Assembly: GCA_029864945.1 (NCBI GenBank)
Contig: JAOTSL010000028.1
Location: forward strand, 1 to 17,274
Direction of reading: 5' to 3'
Source: Gammaproteobacteria bacterium
GTDB lineage: Bacteria; Pseudomonadota; Gammaproteobacteria; S012-40
Length of the DNA stretch: 17,274 bases
Shown here one piece after another: positions 1 to 5,912 of the stretch (its first letter is position 1; every line of letters starts with the position of its first letter). Below the pieces are notes generated by a model that saw only the letters and a list, made by a program, of their open reading frames with translations, did not search any database and was not told the origin of the DNA. The position numbers and the translations under genes were made by a program.

Positions 1-1
1 A

Positions 2-124
2 GCATTAGAGAATAATGTGGGCTCAGTAATGTCAGATGATGAATATTCTATTTCAGATGATTTTCTGGATGATTTTTCATTAAATGACCCTTCATTGGGG
101 CGTTCGGCAACTTCATTTTCCTGA
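2..124 (+). CDS. C-terminal end of an unknown acidic protein (5' partial)
   Basis: An open frame enters from the left edge and gives 40 residues before a TGA stop at 122-124. The peptide is rich in Asp, Ser and Glu and contains SDDEYSISDDFLDDF at about residues 11-25 of the visible part. I do not recognise a family. The frame is supported indirectly: the same S-D-D-x3-I-x-[DE]-D-F-L-D-D-F pattern occurs with identical spacing in the 63-residue protein at 2494-2685, and the stop is followed at once by a hairpin (129-146) and then an intrinsic terminator (170-196), as expected for a gene end. It does not look like the C-terminus of FleN/FlhG, the usual neighbour of fliA. The start and overall length are unknown because the gene is cut. 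Confidence 0.6.
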   Translation, partial: ALENNVGSVMSDDEYSISDDFLDDFSLNDPSLGRSATSFS

Positions 125-128
125 ACTG

Positions 129-146
129 AGGCTAGGGCTCTAGCCT
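129..146 (+). repeat. Perfect 7-bp hairpin after the first stop
   Basis: AGGCTAG and CTAGCCT are exact inverted copies around a GGCT loop, starting four bases after the stop codon at 122-124. No T-run follows directly; the real terminator is 25 bases further on. It may protect the mRNA end or help termination (inference). Confidence 0.55.
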
Positions 147-169
147 AGTATCCTTTCTTTTATAAAATT

Positions 170-196
170 GCCCTGGTGACTTCCGGGGCTTTTTTT
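170..196 (+). terminator. Rho-independent terminator of the upstream gene
   Basis: A 7-bp GC-rich stem (GCCCTGG with CCGGGGC, one G-T wobble) closes a 6-base loop and is followed by seven T residues at 190-196. It ends the partial gene at the left edge and separates it from fliA. Confidence 0.85.
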
Positions 197-300
197 GCAT
201 TTTTTTTAGCTATCTTATTAGCTTTCTTATTAGCATCAGTACAATAAATTATTTAAGTCATTGAAGTGGTGTAACAGTGAGATACTTTCATTAAATTGAT

Positions 301-328
301 TAAAGTATTTGTTTTGGTATGTCGAAAC
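301..328 (+). promoter_or_regulatory. Sigma-28-like promoter candidate for fliA
   Basis: TAAAGTAT at 301-308 and GTCGAAAC at 321-328 resemble the two halves of the enterobacterial FliA promoter (TAAAGTTT, 11 bases, GCCGATAA), with a 12-base spacer and five of eight matches in the second half. The motif TAAAGTATTTG-N10-TCGA recurs with exactly this spacing before the DUF1249 gene (1497-1524). If used, transcription would start near 335, leaving a leader of only about 15 bases before the ATG at 350 and 27 before the one at 362. This would imply that FliA activates its own gene (inference). Confidence 0.4.
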
Positions 329-349
329 TCACTATGACTATGGTATTTA

Positions 350-1093
350 ATGGCAGTATTGATGGCAACTAATCCTTATCAAAACGAACAAAGCAAAGCG
401 CTAACTGAAGATCAGATGGTGGTAAAGTATGCGCCGCTGGTTAAGCGAATTGCATATCACCTGATGGCGCGTTTGCCATCGTCGGTTATTGTTGATGATC
501 TTATACAAGCGGGCATGGTCGGACTGCTTGAAGCATCTCGTAACTATCGACCTGATCTTGGTGCAAGTTTTGAAACATATTCTGGAATTCGTATACGAGG
601 ATCAATGCTGGATGAGCTTCGACGAAATGACTGGGCGCCAAAATCGGTGCATCGAAAAAATCGTGAGCTGTGTAAAGTAGTGAGAGACATTGAATCCAGA
701 ACCGGTCGAGACGCGCGTGACGATGAGGTGGCTGATGAGATGGATATTACACTTGATGAATATTATAAGATTCTTCAGGACTCTAGTAATGCAAGAATTT
801 ACGGTTTTGAAGAATTGGGTGTAGACGAAGATGCCATTGAGCTTGGGCTTACTACGCGTAAAAATGGCCCATTTGAAGAAATGTCGCATGATCGATTTAA
901 AGGTAATCTGGCTGAAGCGATAGCTGGTTTGCCCGAGCGTGAAAAAATGGTGGTAACCTTATACTATGATTCTGAATTAAATTTAAGAGAGATAGGATCT
1001 GTGCTGGGTGTGAGTGAGTCACGGATAAGTCAATTAATTAGTCAGGCAATGATAAGGCTTCGTGCTCGTATGAAAGATTGGGTGGGGGATTAA
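350..1093 (+). CDS. fliA: RNA polymerase sigma-28 factor for flagellar operons
   Basis: FliA directs RNA polymerase to late flagellar and chemotaxis promoters. The 247 residues show the compact sigma-70 layout lacking region 1.1: region 2 at about 25-100 (YAPLVKRIAYHL, DDLIQAGMVGLLEA, FETYSGIRIRGSMLDELR, DWAPKSVHR), region 3 at about 105-160 (SRTGRDARDDEVADEM), and region 4 at about 185-240 (LPEREKMVVTLYYDSELN, then a helix-turn-helix IGSVLGVSESRISQL). The length is typical of gammaproteobacterial FliA. Neither ATG at 350 nor the in-frame ATG at 362 has a good ribosome binding site, so the start is uncertain; 362 fits the family N-terminus as well. In Pseudomonas fliA lies between fleN and cheY; here the downstream side is a 480-bp gap and a DUF1249 gene, so it looks isolated. 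Confidence 0.95.
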   Translation: MAVLMATNPYQNEQSKALTEDQMVVKYAPLVKRIAYHLMARLPSSVIVDDLIQAGMVGLLEASRNYRPDLGASFETYSGIRIRGSMLDELRRNDWAPKSVHRKNRELCKVVRDIESRTGRDARDDEVADEMDITLDEYYKILQDSSNARIYGFEELGVDEDAIELGLTTRKNGPFEEMSHDRFKGNLAEAIAGLPEREKMVVTLYYDSELNLREIGSVLGVSESRISQLISQAMIRLRARMKDWVGD

Positions 1094-1443
1094 GCTTCCT
1101 GTTTGCCGTGGTCAAATAAAAAACCTACAGAGGAAAATTTATTTTGAGCATATTTCCCATTTTCTATTCGCTGAATAAAATGGCTGTTCGCCTCAAATGT
1201 ACTAAAAACCTATTCTGAAATTATTTTCCCTCGCTTGATTAGTTATGATAAATTAAAATCACTGATTGATTATGATTAATTGGCACGAAACTCATACAAA
1301 CTAACAACTATTGCTCAAAAAATTTCCTTGCTGTAATGGTAATTCTCAGGTAAGTATTCAAGTTTTTCGGTAGCACAAACTTCGCTAATAAAACAGTTAA
1401 TTCCCCCACGAATTTTTTAAAAATTAATGACTTAATGGCCAGT

Positions 1444-1471
1444 ATATTGCGTTATTTACAGAGCGCAATAT
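1444..1471. promoter_or_regulatory. 8-bp inverted repeat, possible operator
   Basis: ATATTGCG and CGCAATAT are exact inverted copies separated by 12 bases, so their centres lie about 20 bases apart, two helical turns, as is common for dimeric repressor sites. It lies just upstream of the putative promoter of the DUF1249 gene. No T-run follows, so a terminator is unlikely. The binding protein is unknown. Confidence 0.4.
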
Positions 1472-1496
1472 GTTTAATATTATGGAGTTATAATGC

Positions 1497-1524
1497 TAAA
1501 GTATTTGTGGTAAATACTCGATGA
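1497..1524 (+). promoter_or_regulatory. Sigma-28-like promoter candidate for the DUF1249 gene
   Basis: TAAAGTAT at 1497-1504, a 12-base spacer and CTCGATGA at 1517-1524 repeat the layout seen upstream of fliA, including the shared TAAAGTATTTG-N10-TCGA. The predicted start near 1531 would give a leader of about 43 bases. The block also contains a 7-bp hairpin, AGTATTT (1500-1506) with AAATACT (1512-1518). Confidence 0.4.
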
Positions 1525-1573
1525 TTATAATGAAGAAAATAAAATAACAGAGATAAAACTGAGCTATTGTAAT

Positions 1574-2014
1574 ATGACAACACATAAAGAAAACTGTCAG
1601 AAACTCTACGAGGATAACTATCGCAAGTTAGTGATAATGTTGCCGGATATTGACTATGTTGAACATGTCACTTTATCTAGTGATAGCCATATATTAACAG
1701 TGACGGTTGACGTGATCGAGAGAACAAAATATACGGTTTTGCTAGAGCTGAATACATTTTATGAAGGTAGTATGGCGTGTATGTTACAGCCTATGATTCA
1801 AGTGCGTGTTTATCATGATGCACAAGTCGCTGAGGTTCTCGCTGTGCAAGGTAAACGGCGAATTAAGCCACATTACGAGTATCCTAATAAGTCGATGTTT
1901 TTACCCGATGAGAAGCAGCAGGGGAATAAAATGTTATTTGAAATGCTATCTTTTTGTGGGCGAAATAAATTCAAAAAGTCTTACAATTTTTTCCAGATTG
2001 AGGTTAATGAGTAG
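1574..2014 (+). CDS. DUF1249 family protein (YqiB-like)
   Basis: The 146 residues resemble the DUF1249 family of uncharacterised small cytoplasmic proteins, whose Escherichia coli member is YqiB. Visible features are the N-terminal YEDNYRKLVIMLPD, a central beta-rich stretch with LLELNTFY and MIQVRVYHDAQVAEVLAV (about 55-90), and a tail with HYEYPNKSMFLPDEKQQGN and a Phe/Lys-rich end. The length is normal for the family. No signal peptide or membrane segment is seen. In enterobacteria the gene lies with nudF and cpdA; here it stands alone between two gaps of about 480 bp. The ribosome binding site is weak, and the start rests on family-like alignment of the N-terminus. The function is not established. 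The sigma-28-like upstream motif hints at co-regulation with motility, which is inference only. Confidence 0.8.
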   Translation: MTTHKENCQKLYEDNYRKLVIMLPDIDYVEHVTLSSDSHILTVTVDVIERTKYTVLLELNTFYEGSMACMLQPMIQVRVYHDAQVAEVLAVQGKRRIKPHYEYPNKSMFLPDEKQQGNKMLFEMLSFCGRNKFKKSYNFFQIEVNE

Positions 2015-2493
2015 CAATTAATTAACTTAACCAAAGTAATATCCCTGTAGTAATTTACAAGCCATATTTTTTGGAATCGTTCTTATATTTAACTCCTCTT
2101 CCGAAAAATCACCTATCGATTATCCTTTCAAAAAATCTGATTAAAAGACACCTGTACTGGCACATGCACTGCATTTTAAACTTTTGAGTTTTAATGAGTA
2201 TTGGTCTGAAAATTATTTAAGTTAAAATTTCATTTAATTGTTTTTTTGGTTTTCAAGTTTCAATGTGACGTATTTCTCAGTTTTTGTGTTGAAACTACTA
2301 AATTTTGATTTGTTTCGGACGAAACAAGGAATGACGGTTTTACTTATCAAGAAATAATCGTCGAAAAGGATCCTGTAAAGGTTGGTTGGATCACGGTTGA
2401 TTGCACCAACTAATATTTACAGAGTAGTCGAAAGATTGAGATATATCGATCGGTTTTTATAGATAGGCTGTTAATACAAGGGGAGAGACTGTC
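2015..2493. other. 479-bp gap before the 63-residue protein gene, possible structured leader
   Basis: No credible coding frame is seen. It contains an 18-base palindrome at 2310-2327, several GGA trinucleotides at about 2317-2390, a 6-bp inverted repeat GTTGGT (2381-2386) / ACCAAC (2405-2410), and the ribosome binding site AGGGGAG just before the ATG at 2494. A regulatory leader or a small RNA is possible but unproven. Confidence 0.5.
2310..2327. promoter_or_regulatory. Palindromic operator-like site
   Basis: TTGTTTCGGACGAAACAA has 8-bp perfect arms around a 2-base centre. The loop is too small for an RNA hairpin, so a DNA site for a dimeric (for example TetR-type) regulator is the better reading. 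It lies about 170 bases upstream of the 63-residue protein gene. No TetR-type gene is in the window. Confidence 0.45.
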
Positions 2494-2685
2494 ATGGGTC
2501 AACTCTATTACAAAGAGGCTTCTGAAGGAGGTCGTGAAGAAGCGATATCAATGGATGATAAGGTATACCGCGAGCCTAATTCGGTTCATATCTCAGATGA
2601 CTGGGATACTATTATGGAAGATTTTCTTGATGATTTTGAAGATTATCAGGATACAGGTTTGCCACCGAGTAACGATGATTATTAA
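2494..2685 (+). CDS. Small acidic protein of unknown function (63 residues)
   Basis: The start is supported by a good ribosome binding site (AGGGGAG, about 7 bases before the ATG). The protein has a short mixed N-terminus followed by a strongly acidic second half with SDDWDTIMEDFLDDF at residues 34-48 and a tail ending in NDDY. No signal peptide, membrane segment or cysteine is seen. The motif shares 10 of 15 positions, in register, with the C-terminal part of the protein cut off at the left edge of the window, so the two look like relatives. I do not recognise a family. Acidic tails of this sort may mediate protein-protein contact, but this is speculation. It converges with the LysR gene, the two stops lying within about 45 bases and sharing a hairpin. 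Confidence 0.65.
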   Translation: MGQLYYKEASEGGREEAISMDDKVYREPNSVHISDDWDTIMEDFLDDFEDYQDTGLPPSNDDY

Positions 2686-2691
2686 TTATCT

Positions 2692-2740
2692 AGTTTGATA
2701 TAGCTACTTATGGCTATAGCTGTAGTAGCTATGTCAAACT
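2692..2740. terminator. 17-bp hairpin between convergent genes
   Basis: Arms 2692-2708 and 2724-2740 pair over 17 positions with one G-T wobble, around a 15-base loop that itself contains GCTATAGC. The right arm includes the last codons and stop of the LysR gene. No T-run follows on either strand, so it may act as a bidirectional mRNA end or stabiliser rather than a classical terminator. Confidence 0.5.
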
Positions 2741-3598
2741 TGTTAATATACTCGTCATCGCAATTGCAGCATTAGATAGCGTACGCTGTCGGTGTTGCAC
2801 ATAACCCAGTTCTCTTTTTAGTTGTATGCCAGGCATGTTAATTATTCTCAAGTCTTCCTGATGCATCGTTTCAGGTAATATGCTCCAGCCTAACCCAACA
2901 GTGACCATCATTTTTATTGTTTCAAGATAATTGGTTGAAAGACTGGTCTTTATAATCAGATTTTGTTGCTTAAATGCGTTTTCAATTATTCCCCGTGTGT
3001 AAGTGTCTTTATTTGGCAATATCGCGTTGAATTTCATTAAGTCATTAATTGAAATGTTTTCAAGTTCAGCAAGCTTGTGCTGTTTACTAACAACAAAATT
3101 CAATTTATCTACCCACAATATTTTGCAGCTGATATTCTCCGGTGGCACTAAAGGTAAGGTAACAATTCCCAGCTCTAAATCCCCGCGAGAAATTTTTTCG
3201 CACACAGTTTCCGAATCCATAAAATGTAGATCAAGTTCAACGTCTGGGTATTTTTGTGTGAAAGCACTAATAACTGGTGGCAGGTGATGCAACCCAATGT
3301 GGTGGCTGGTGCCAAGGCGTAAGCAGCCGTTTACCTGTCCGGATAAGTTACTTAGAGATAATTCGGTATCCTCTACCATTTCAAGAATTGACCGGCATTT
3401 GGGTAATATTGTATTTCCGGCCTCGGTCAAAATAACTTTTCGGCCAATGCGGTCAAATAACTTTTCTGATAGGTCTAGCTCCAGTGCGGCAATGCGTTTG
3501 CTTACCGCTGGTTGTGTGATTTTTAGCGACTCTGCCGCCTGGCTAAATGATGCATGATCCGCAACGGCCAAAAAGGCTCTAATGCTGGCGATATCCAT
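2729..3598 (-). CDS. LysR-type transcriptional regulator divergent from leuC
   Basis: A 289-residue protein of normal LysR length. The N-terminal winged helix-turn-helix is clear: MDIASIRAFLAVADHASFSQ, AAESLKITQPAVSKRIAALE, then LFDRIGRKVILTEAG. The remainder (about 90-289) is the substrate-binding-like effector domain, with LRLGTSHHIGLHHLPPVI and LGIVTLPLV. The start is supported by GGAG upstream of the ATG (bases 3604-3607 on the other strand). A LysR gene sits in the same divergent position beside leuC in Pseudomonas, so it probably controls the leu operon and itself through the dyad at 3658-3678. The effector is not shown by the sequence; a leucine-pathway intermediate such as an isopropylmalate is a reasonable guess. 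No other regulator is encoded nearby. Confidence 0.92.
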   Translation of the reverse strand: MDIASIRAFLAVADHASFSQAAESLKITQPAVSKRIAALELDLSEKLFDRIGRKVILTEAGNTILPKCRSILEMVEDTELSLSNLSGQVNGCLRLGTSHHIGLHHLPPVISAFTQKYPDVELDLHFMDSETVCEKISRGDLELGIVTLPLVPPENISCKILWVDKLNFVVSKQHKLAELENISINDLMKFNAILPNKDTYTRGIIENAFKQQNLIIKTSLSTNYLETIKMMVTVGLGWSILPETMHQEDLRIINMPGIQLKRELGYVQHRQRTLSNAAIAMTSILTSLT

Positions 3599-3657
3599 AA
3601 CGTCTCCTTTCTGTTTTTCATGCTCAAGTATAACCTATTGGAATGGAAAGTATGAAC

Positions 3658-3678
3658 AATATGAATTTGAGTAATATT
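3658..3678. promoter_or_regulatory. LysR-type box in the LysR/leuC intergenic region
   Basis: AATAT, 11 bases, ATATT forms a perfect dyad of the T-N11-A type recognised by LysR regulators. It lies 60 bases from the LysR start and 62 bases from the leuC start, as expected for a site governing both directions. Possible leuC -10 elements TATAAA (3688-3693) and TATGAA (3704-3709) follow, but no convincing -35 is seen, consistent with activator-dependent transcription (inference). Confidence 0.55.
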
Positions 3679-3739
3679 ACACGAACATATAAACTCTAGC
3701 CATTATGAATAAACACAGAAAATATTGAGGAAGGTAAAA

Positions 3740-5152
3740 ATGGCCGCAAGAACACTTTACGACAAATTATGGGATGCTCACGTCGTGAGAGAAGACGATA
3801 ATGGCACCGTATTGCTTTATATAGATAGGCAGCTGGTTCACGAAGTAACATCACCACAGGCGTTTGAAGGCCTACGTTTGGCTGATCGTAAGCCTTGGCG
3901 AGCTGGCGCAAATGTGGCAACCGCTGACCATAATGTGCCAACAACCGGACTCGATAAAGGCATCACCGATCCAGTGGCTAAATTACAGGTGGAGACGCTG
4001 GGTGATAACTGCCGTGAATTTGGTATTCAGGAGTTTGCCATGGGCGATATTCGTCAGGGTGTTGTGCATGTCATGGGGCCGGAGCAGGGTGCCACTTTGC
4101 CTGGTATGACTGTTGTTTGCGGAGATTCCCATACTTCAACACACGGTGCCTTTGGTGCCTTGGCGCATGGTATTGGTACGTCCGAAGTAGAGCATGTGAT
4201 GGCGACACAATGTTTGATTCAAAAGAAATCTAAAAACATGAGAGTGGAAGTCACTGGTAATCTTACGCAAGGAGCAACAGCAAAGGATGTTGTGCTTGCC
4301 ATTATTGGAAAAATTGGCACCGCCGGCGGAACGGGGTATGCCATCGAATTTACCGGTGATGTTATTCGTTCACTAAGTGTTGAAGGGCGTATGACAGTTT
4401 GTAATATGGCCATTGAAGCTGGCGCTCGATCTGGCATGATTGCGGTGGATGATAAAACGATTGAATATTTTAAAGGGCGGCCATTTTCACCCAAAGGCGA
4501 ATTGTGGAATAAAGCGGCAGAAGCCTGGAAAGAATTGCACAGCGATGATGGTGCGGTGTTTGATTGTGTAGTAACGCTTGATGGCTCAACTATTGAGCCG
4601 CAAGTTACCTGGGGTACTTCACCTGAAATGGTTGTTTCTGTCGATCAGAGTGTACCGGATCCAGCAAAGGAAACAGACCCGATTAAGCAGGAAGGGATGA
4701 AAAAAGCGTTGGTGTATATGGGGCTGGAAGCAAACACCCCTATTACAGATATTAAAATAGATAAAGCATTTATTGGTTCTTGTACTAATTCGCGTATTGA
4801 AGACTTGAGAGCAGCAGCCGAAATTGCCAAAGGTAGAAAAGTTGCTTCCAATGTAATGTTAGCACTGATTGTCCCGGGTTCAGGGTTAGTTAAAGCGCAA
4901 GCGGAAAAAGAAGGGCTGGATAAAATTTTCATCGAGGCCGGATTTGAATGGCGGGAGCCTGGTTGCTCTATGTGTTTGGCGATGAATGCTGATCGATTGG
5001 AAAGCGGTGAACGTTGTGCGTCAACATCTAATCGAAATTTTGAAGGACGGCAGGGCAATGGTGGTCGCACACATTTGGTAAGCCCTGCTATGGCAGCGGC
5101 AGCGGCAATTGCTGGACACTTTATTAATATCAACGCGTTGAAAGCGCTTTAA
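3740..5152 (+). CDS. leuC: 3-isopropylmalate dehydratase, large subunit
   Basis: LeuC with LeuD isomerises 2-isopropylmalate to 3-isopropylmalate in leucine synthesis, in the cytoplasm. The 470-residue protein has the aconitase-family signature throughout: VVCGDSHTSTHGAFGALAHGIG, FIGSCTNSR, and EPGCSMCLAMN. The three [4Fe-4S] ligands are visible as Cys348, Cys409 and Cys412, equivalent in position to those of the E. coli enzyme. The ATG at 3740 is preceded by GAGGAAGG at 3727-3734 and gives the family N-terminus MAARTLYDKLWDAHVV; the frame can be opened at a TTG at 3725, but that codon overlaps the ribosome binding site. It is the first gene of leuC-leuD-leuB-asd and probably under the divergent LysR regulator. 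Confidence 0.97.
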   Translation: MAARTLYDKLWDAHVVREDDNGTVLLYIDRQLVHEVTSPQAFEGLRLADRKPWRAGANVATADHNVPTTGLDKGITDPVAKLQVETLGDNCREFGIQEFAMGDIRQGVVHVMGPEQGATLPGMTVVCGDSHTSTHGAFGALAHGIGTSEVEHVMATQCLIQKKSKNMRVEVTGNLTQGATAKDVVLAIIGKIGTAGGTGYAIEFTGDVIRSLSVEGRMTVCNMAIEAGARSGMIAVDDKTIEYFKGRPFSPKGELWNKAAEAWKELHSDDGAVFDCVVTLDGSTIEPQVTWGTSPEMVVSVDQSVPDPAKETDPIKQEGMKKALVYMGLEANTPITDIKIDKAFIGSCTNSRIEDLRAAAEIAKGRKVASNVMLALIVPGSGLVKAQAEKEGLDKIFIEAGFEWREPGCSMCLAMNADRLESGERCASTSNRNFEGRQGNGGRTHLVSPAMAAAAAIAGHFININALKAL

Positions 5153-5166
5153 GGGAGGGTAATAAA

Positions 5167-5805
5167 ATGAAAAAATTCACGACATTTGATGGGTTAGTTG
5201 CACCTCTGGATCGGGCGAATGTTGATACAGACGCAATTATTCCCAAGCAGTTTTTGAAATCAATCAAGCGTTCTGGCTTTGGTCCTAATTTGTTTGATGA
5301 GTGGCGCTATCTTGATGTTGGTGAACCTGATGCGGACAATAGCGGGCGTCCATTGAATAAAGACTTTGTTCTTAATCAGGCGCGTTATCAGGGTGCTAGT
5401 GTATTACTGGCGCGTGATAACTTTGGCTGCGGCTCTAGTCGAGAGCATGCGCCATGGGCGTTGGAAGATTATGGTTTTAAGGTCATTATCGCCCCCAGCT
5501 TTGCTGATATTTTTTTCAATAATTGTTTCAAGAATGGTCTGCTGCCGATTGTGCTAGATGAGGCAATCGTTGATGACTTCTTTAAAGCAGCGCAGGCATC
5601 AGAAGGTTATCAATTAGCCGTAAATCTTGAAAAACAGACAATAGCGACACCTGACGGTAAAAAAATGAGTTTTGAGGTTGATGCGTTTCGAAAGCATTGC
5701 CTGATAAATGGGCTGGATGATATTGGTTTAACGCTTCAGCATGTTGAAGAAATTAAAGCTTATGAAACTGATCGGGCAAAACAAGCACCCTGGTTGTTTG
5801 CATAA
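5167..5805 (+). CDS. leuD: 3-isopropylmalate dehydratase, small subunit
   Basis: LeuD forms the swivelling domain of isopropylmalate isomerase and partners LeuC. The 212 residues include the N-terminal TFDGLVAPLDRANVDTDAII and the substrate-binding loop ARDNFGCGSSREHAPWAL (about residues 78-95), both diagnostic. The length matches Pseudomonas-type LeuD. A strong ribosome binding site (GGGAGGG) lies in the 14 bases between the leuC stop and the ATG, so the two subunits should be co-translated in balance. In Pseudomonas aeruginosa a separate gene lies between leuD and leuB; here there is only a 107-bp gap. Confidence 0.97.
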   Translation: MKKFTTFDGLVAPLDRANVDTDAIIPKQFLKSIKRSGFGPNLFDEWRYLDVGEPDADNSGRPLNKDFVLNQARYQGASVLLARDNFGCGSSREHAPWALEDYGFKVIIAPSFADIFFNNCFKNGLLPIVLDEAIVDDFFKAAQASEGYQLAVNLEKQTIATPDGKKMSFEVDAFRKHCLINGLDDIGLTLQHVEEIKAYETDRAKQAPWLFA

Positions 5806-5878
5806 TTCGCCAACGTTTAAAGCAGGTAATTTAAAACTCTTTTTGGTAAACTACCCGCCAAAATGGGTTTTTATAAGT

Positions 5879-5905
5879 TTGAAGTGACAGGCTTGAAGTG
5901 ACAGG
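5879..5905 (+). repeat. Tandem 13-bp repeat spanning the leuB ribosome binding site
   Basis: TTGAAGTGACAGG occurs at 5879-5891 and again at 5893-5905, one base apart (period 14). The second copy carries the AGGA used by the ATG at 5913; the first copy presents a decoy of the same site. A recent slippage duplication is likely. Confidence 0.8.
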
Positions 5906-5912
5906 ATTTAAC

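Larger units (their letters stand above)
1094..1573. other. 480-bp AT-rich gap between fliA and the DUF1249 gene
   Basis: I see no coding frame with a plausible start and no clear intrinsic terminator after fliA. The first 350 bases look unstructured. The last 130 hold two dyads (1444-1471 and 1500-1518) and a sigma-28-like motif (1497-1524), suggesting that the DUF1249 gene has its own regulated promoter. Confidence 0.6.

Noticed and set aside
2376..2403. Third sigma-28-like motif (TAAAG, 15 bases, GTTGATTG) before the 63-residue protein gene
   Set aside because: It matches only about half of the -10 consensus and lacks the TAAAGTATTTG and TCGA core shared by the other two.
4645..5133. 162-codon minus-strand frame opposite leuC
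   Set aside because: Its residues mirror the conserved LeuC frame, it has no ribosome binding site, and LeuC motifs fully account for this stretch.
5851..5875. Small hairpin followed by T residues between leuD and leuB
   Set aside because: Only four pairs (ACCC/GGGT), too weak for a terminator, and leuD-leuB co-transcription is expected.
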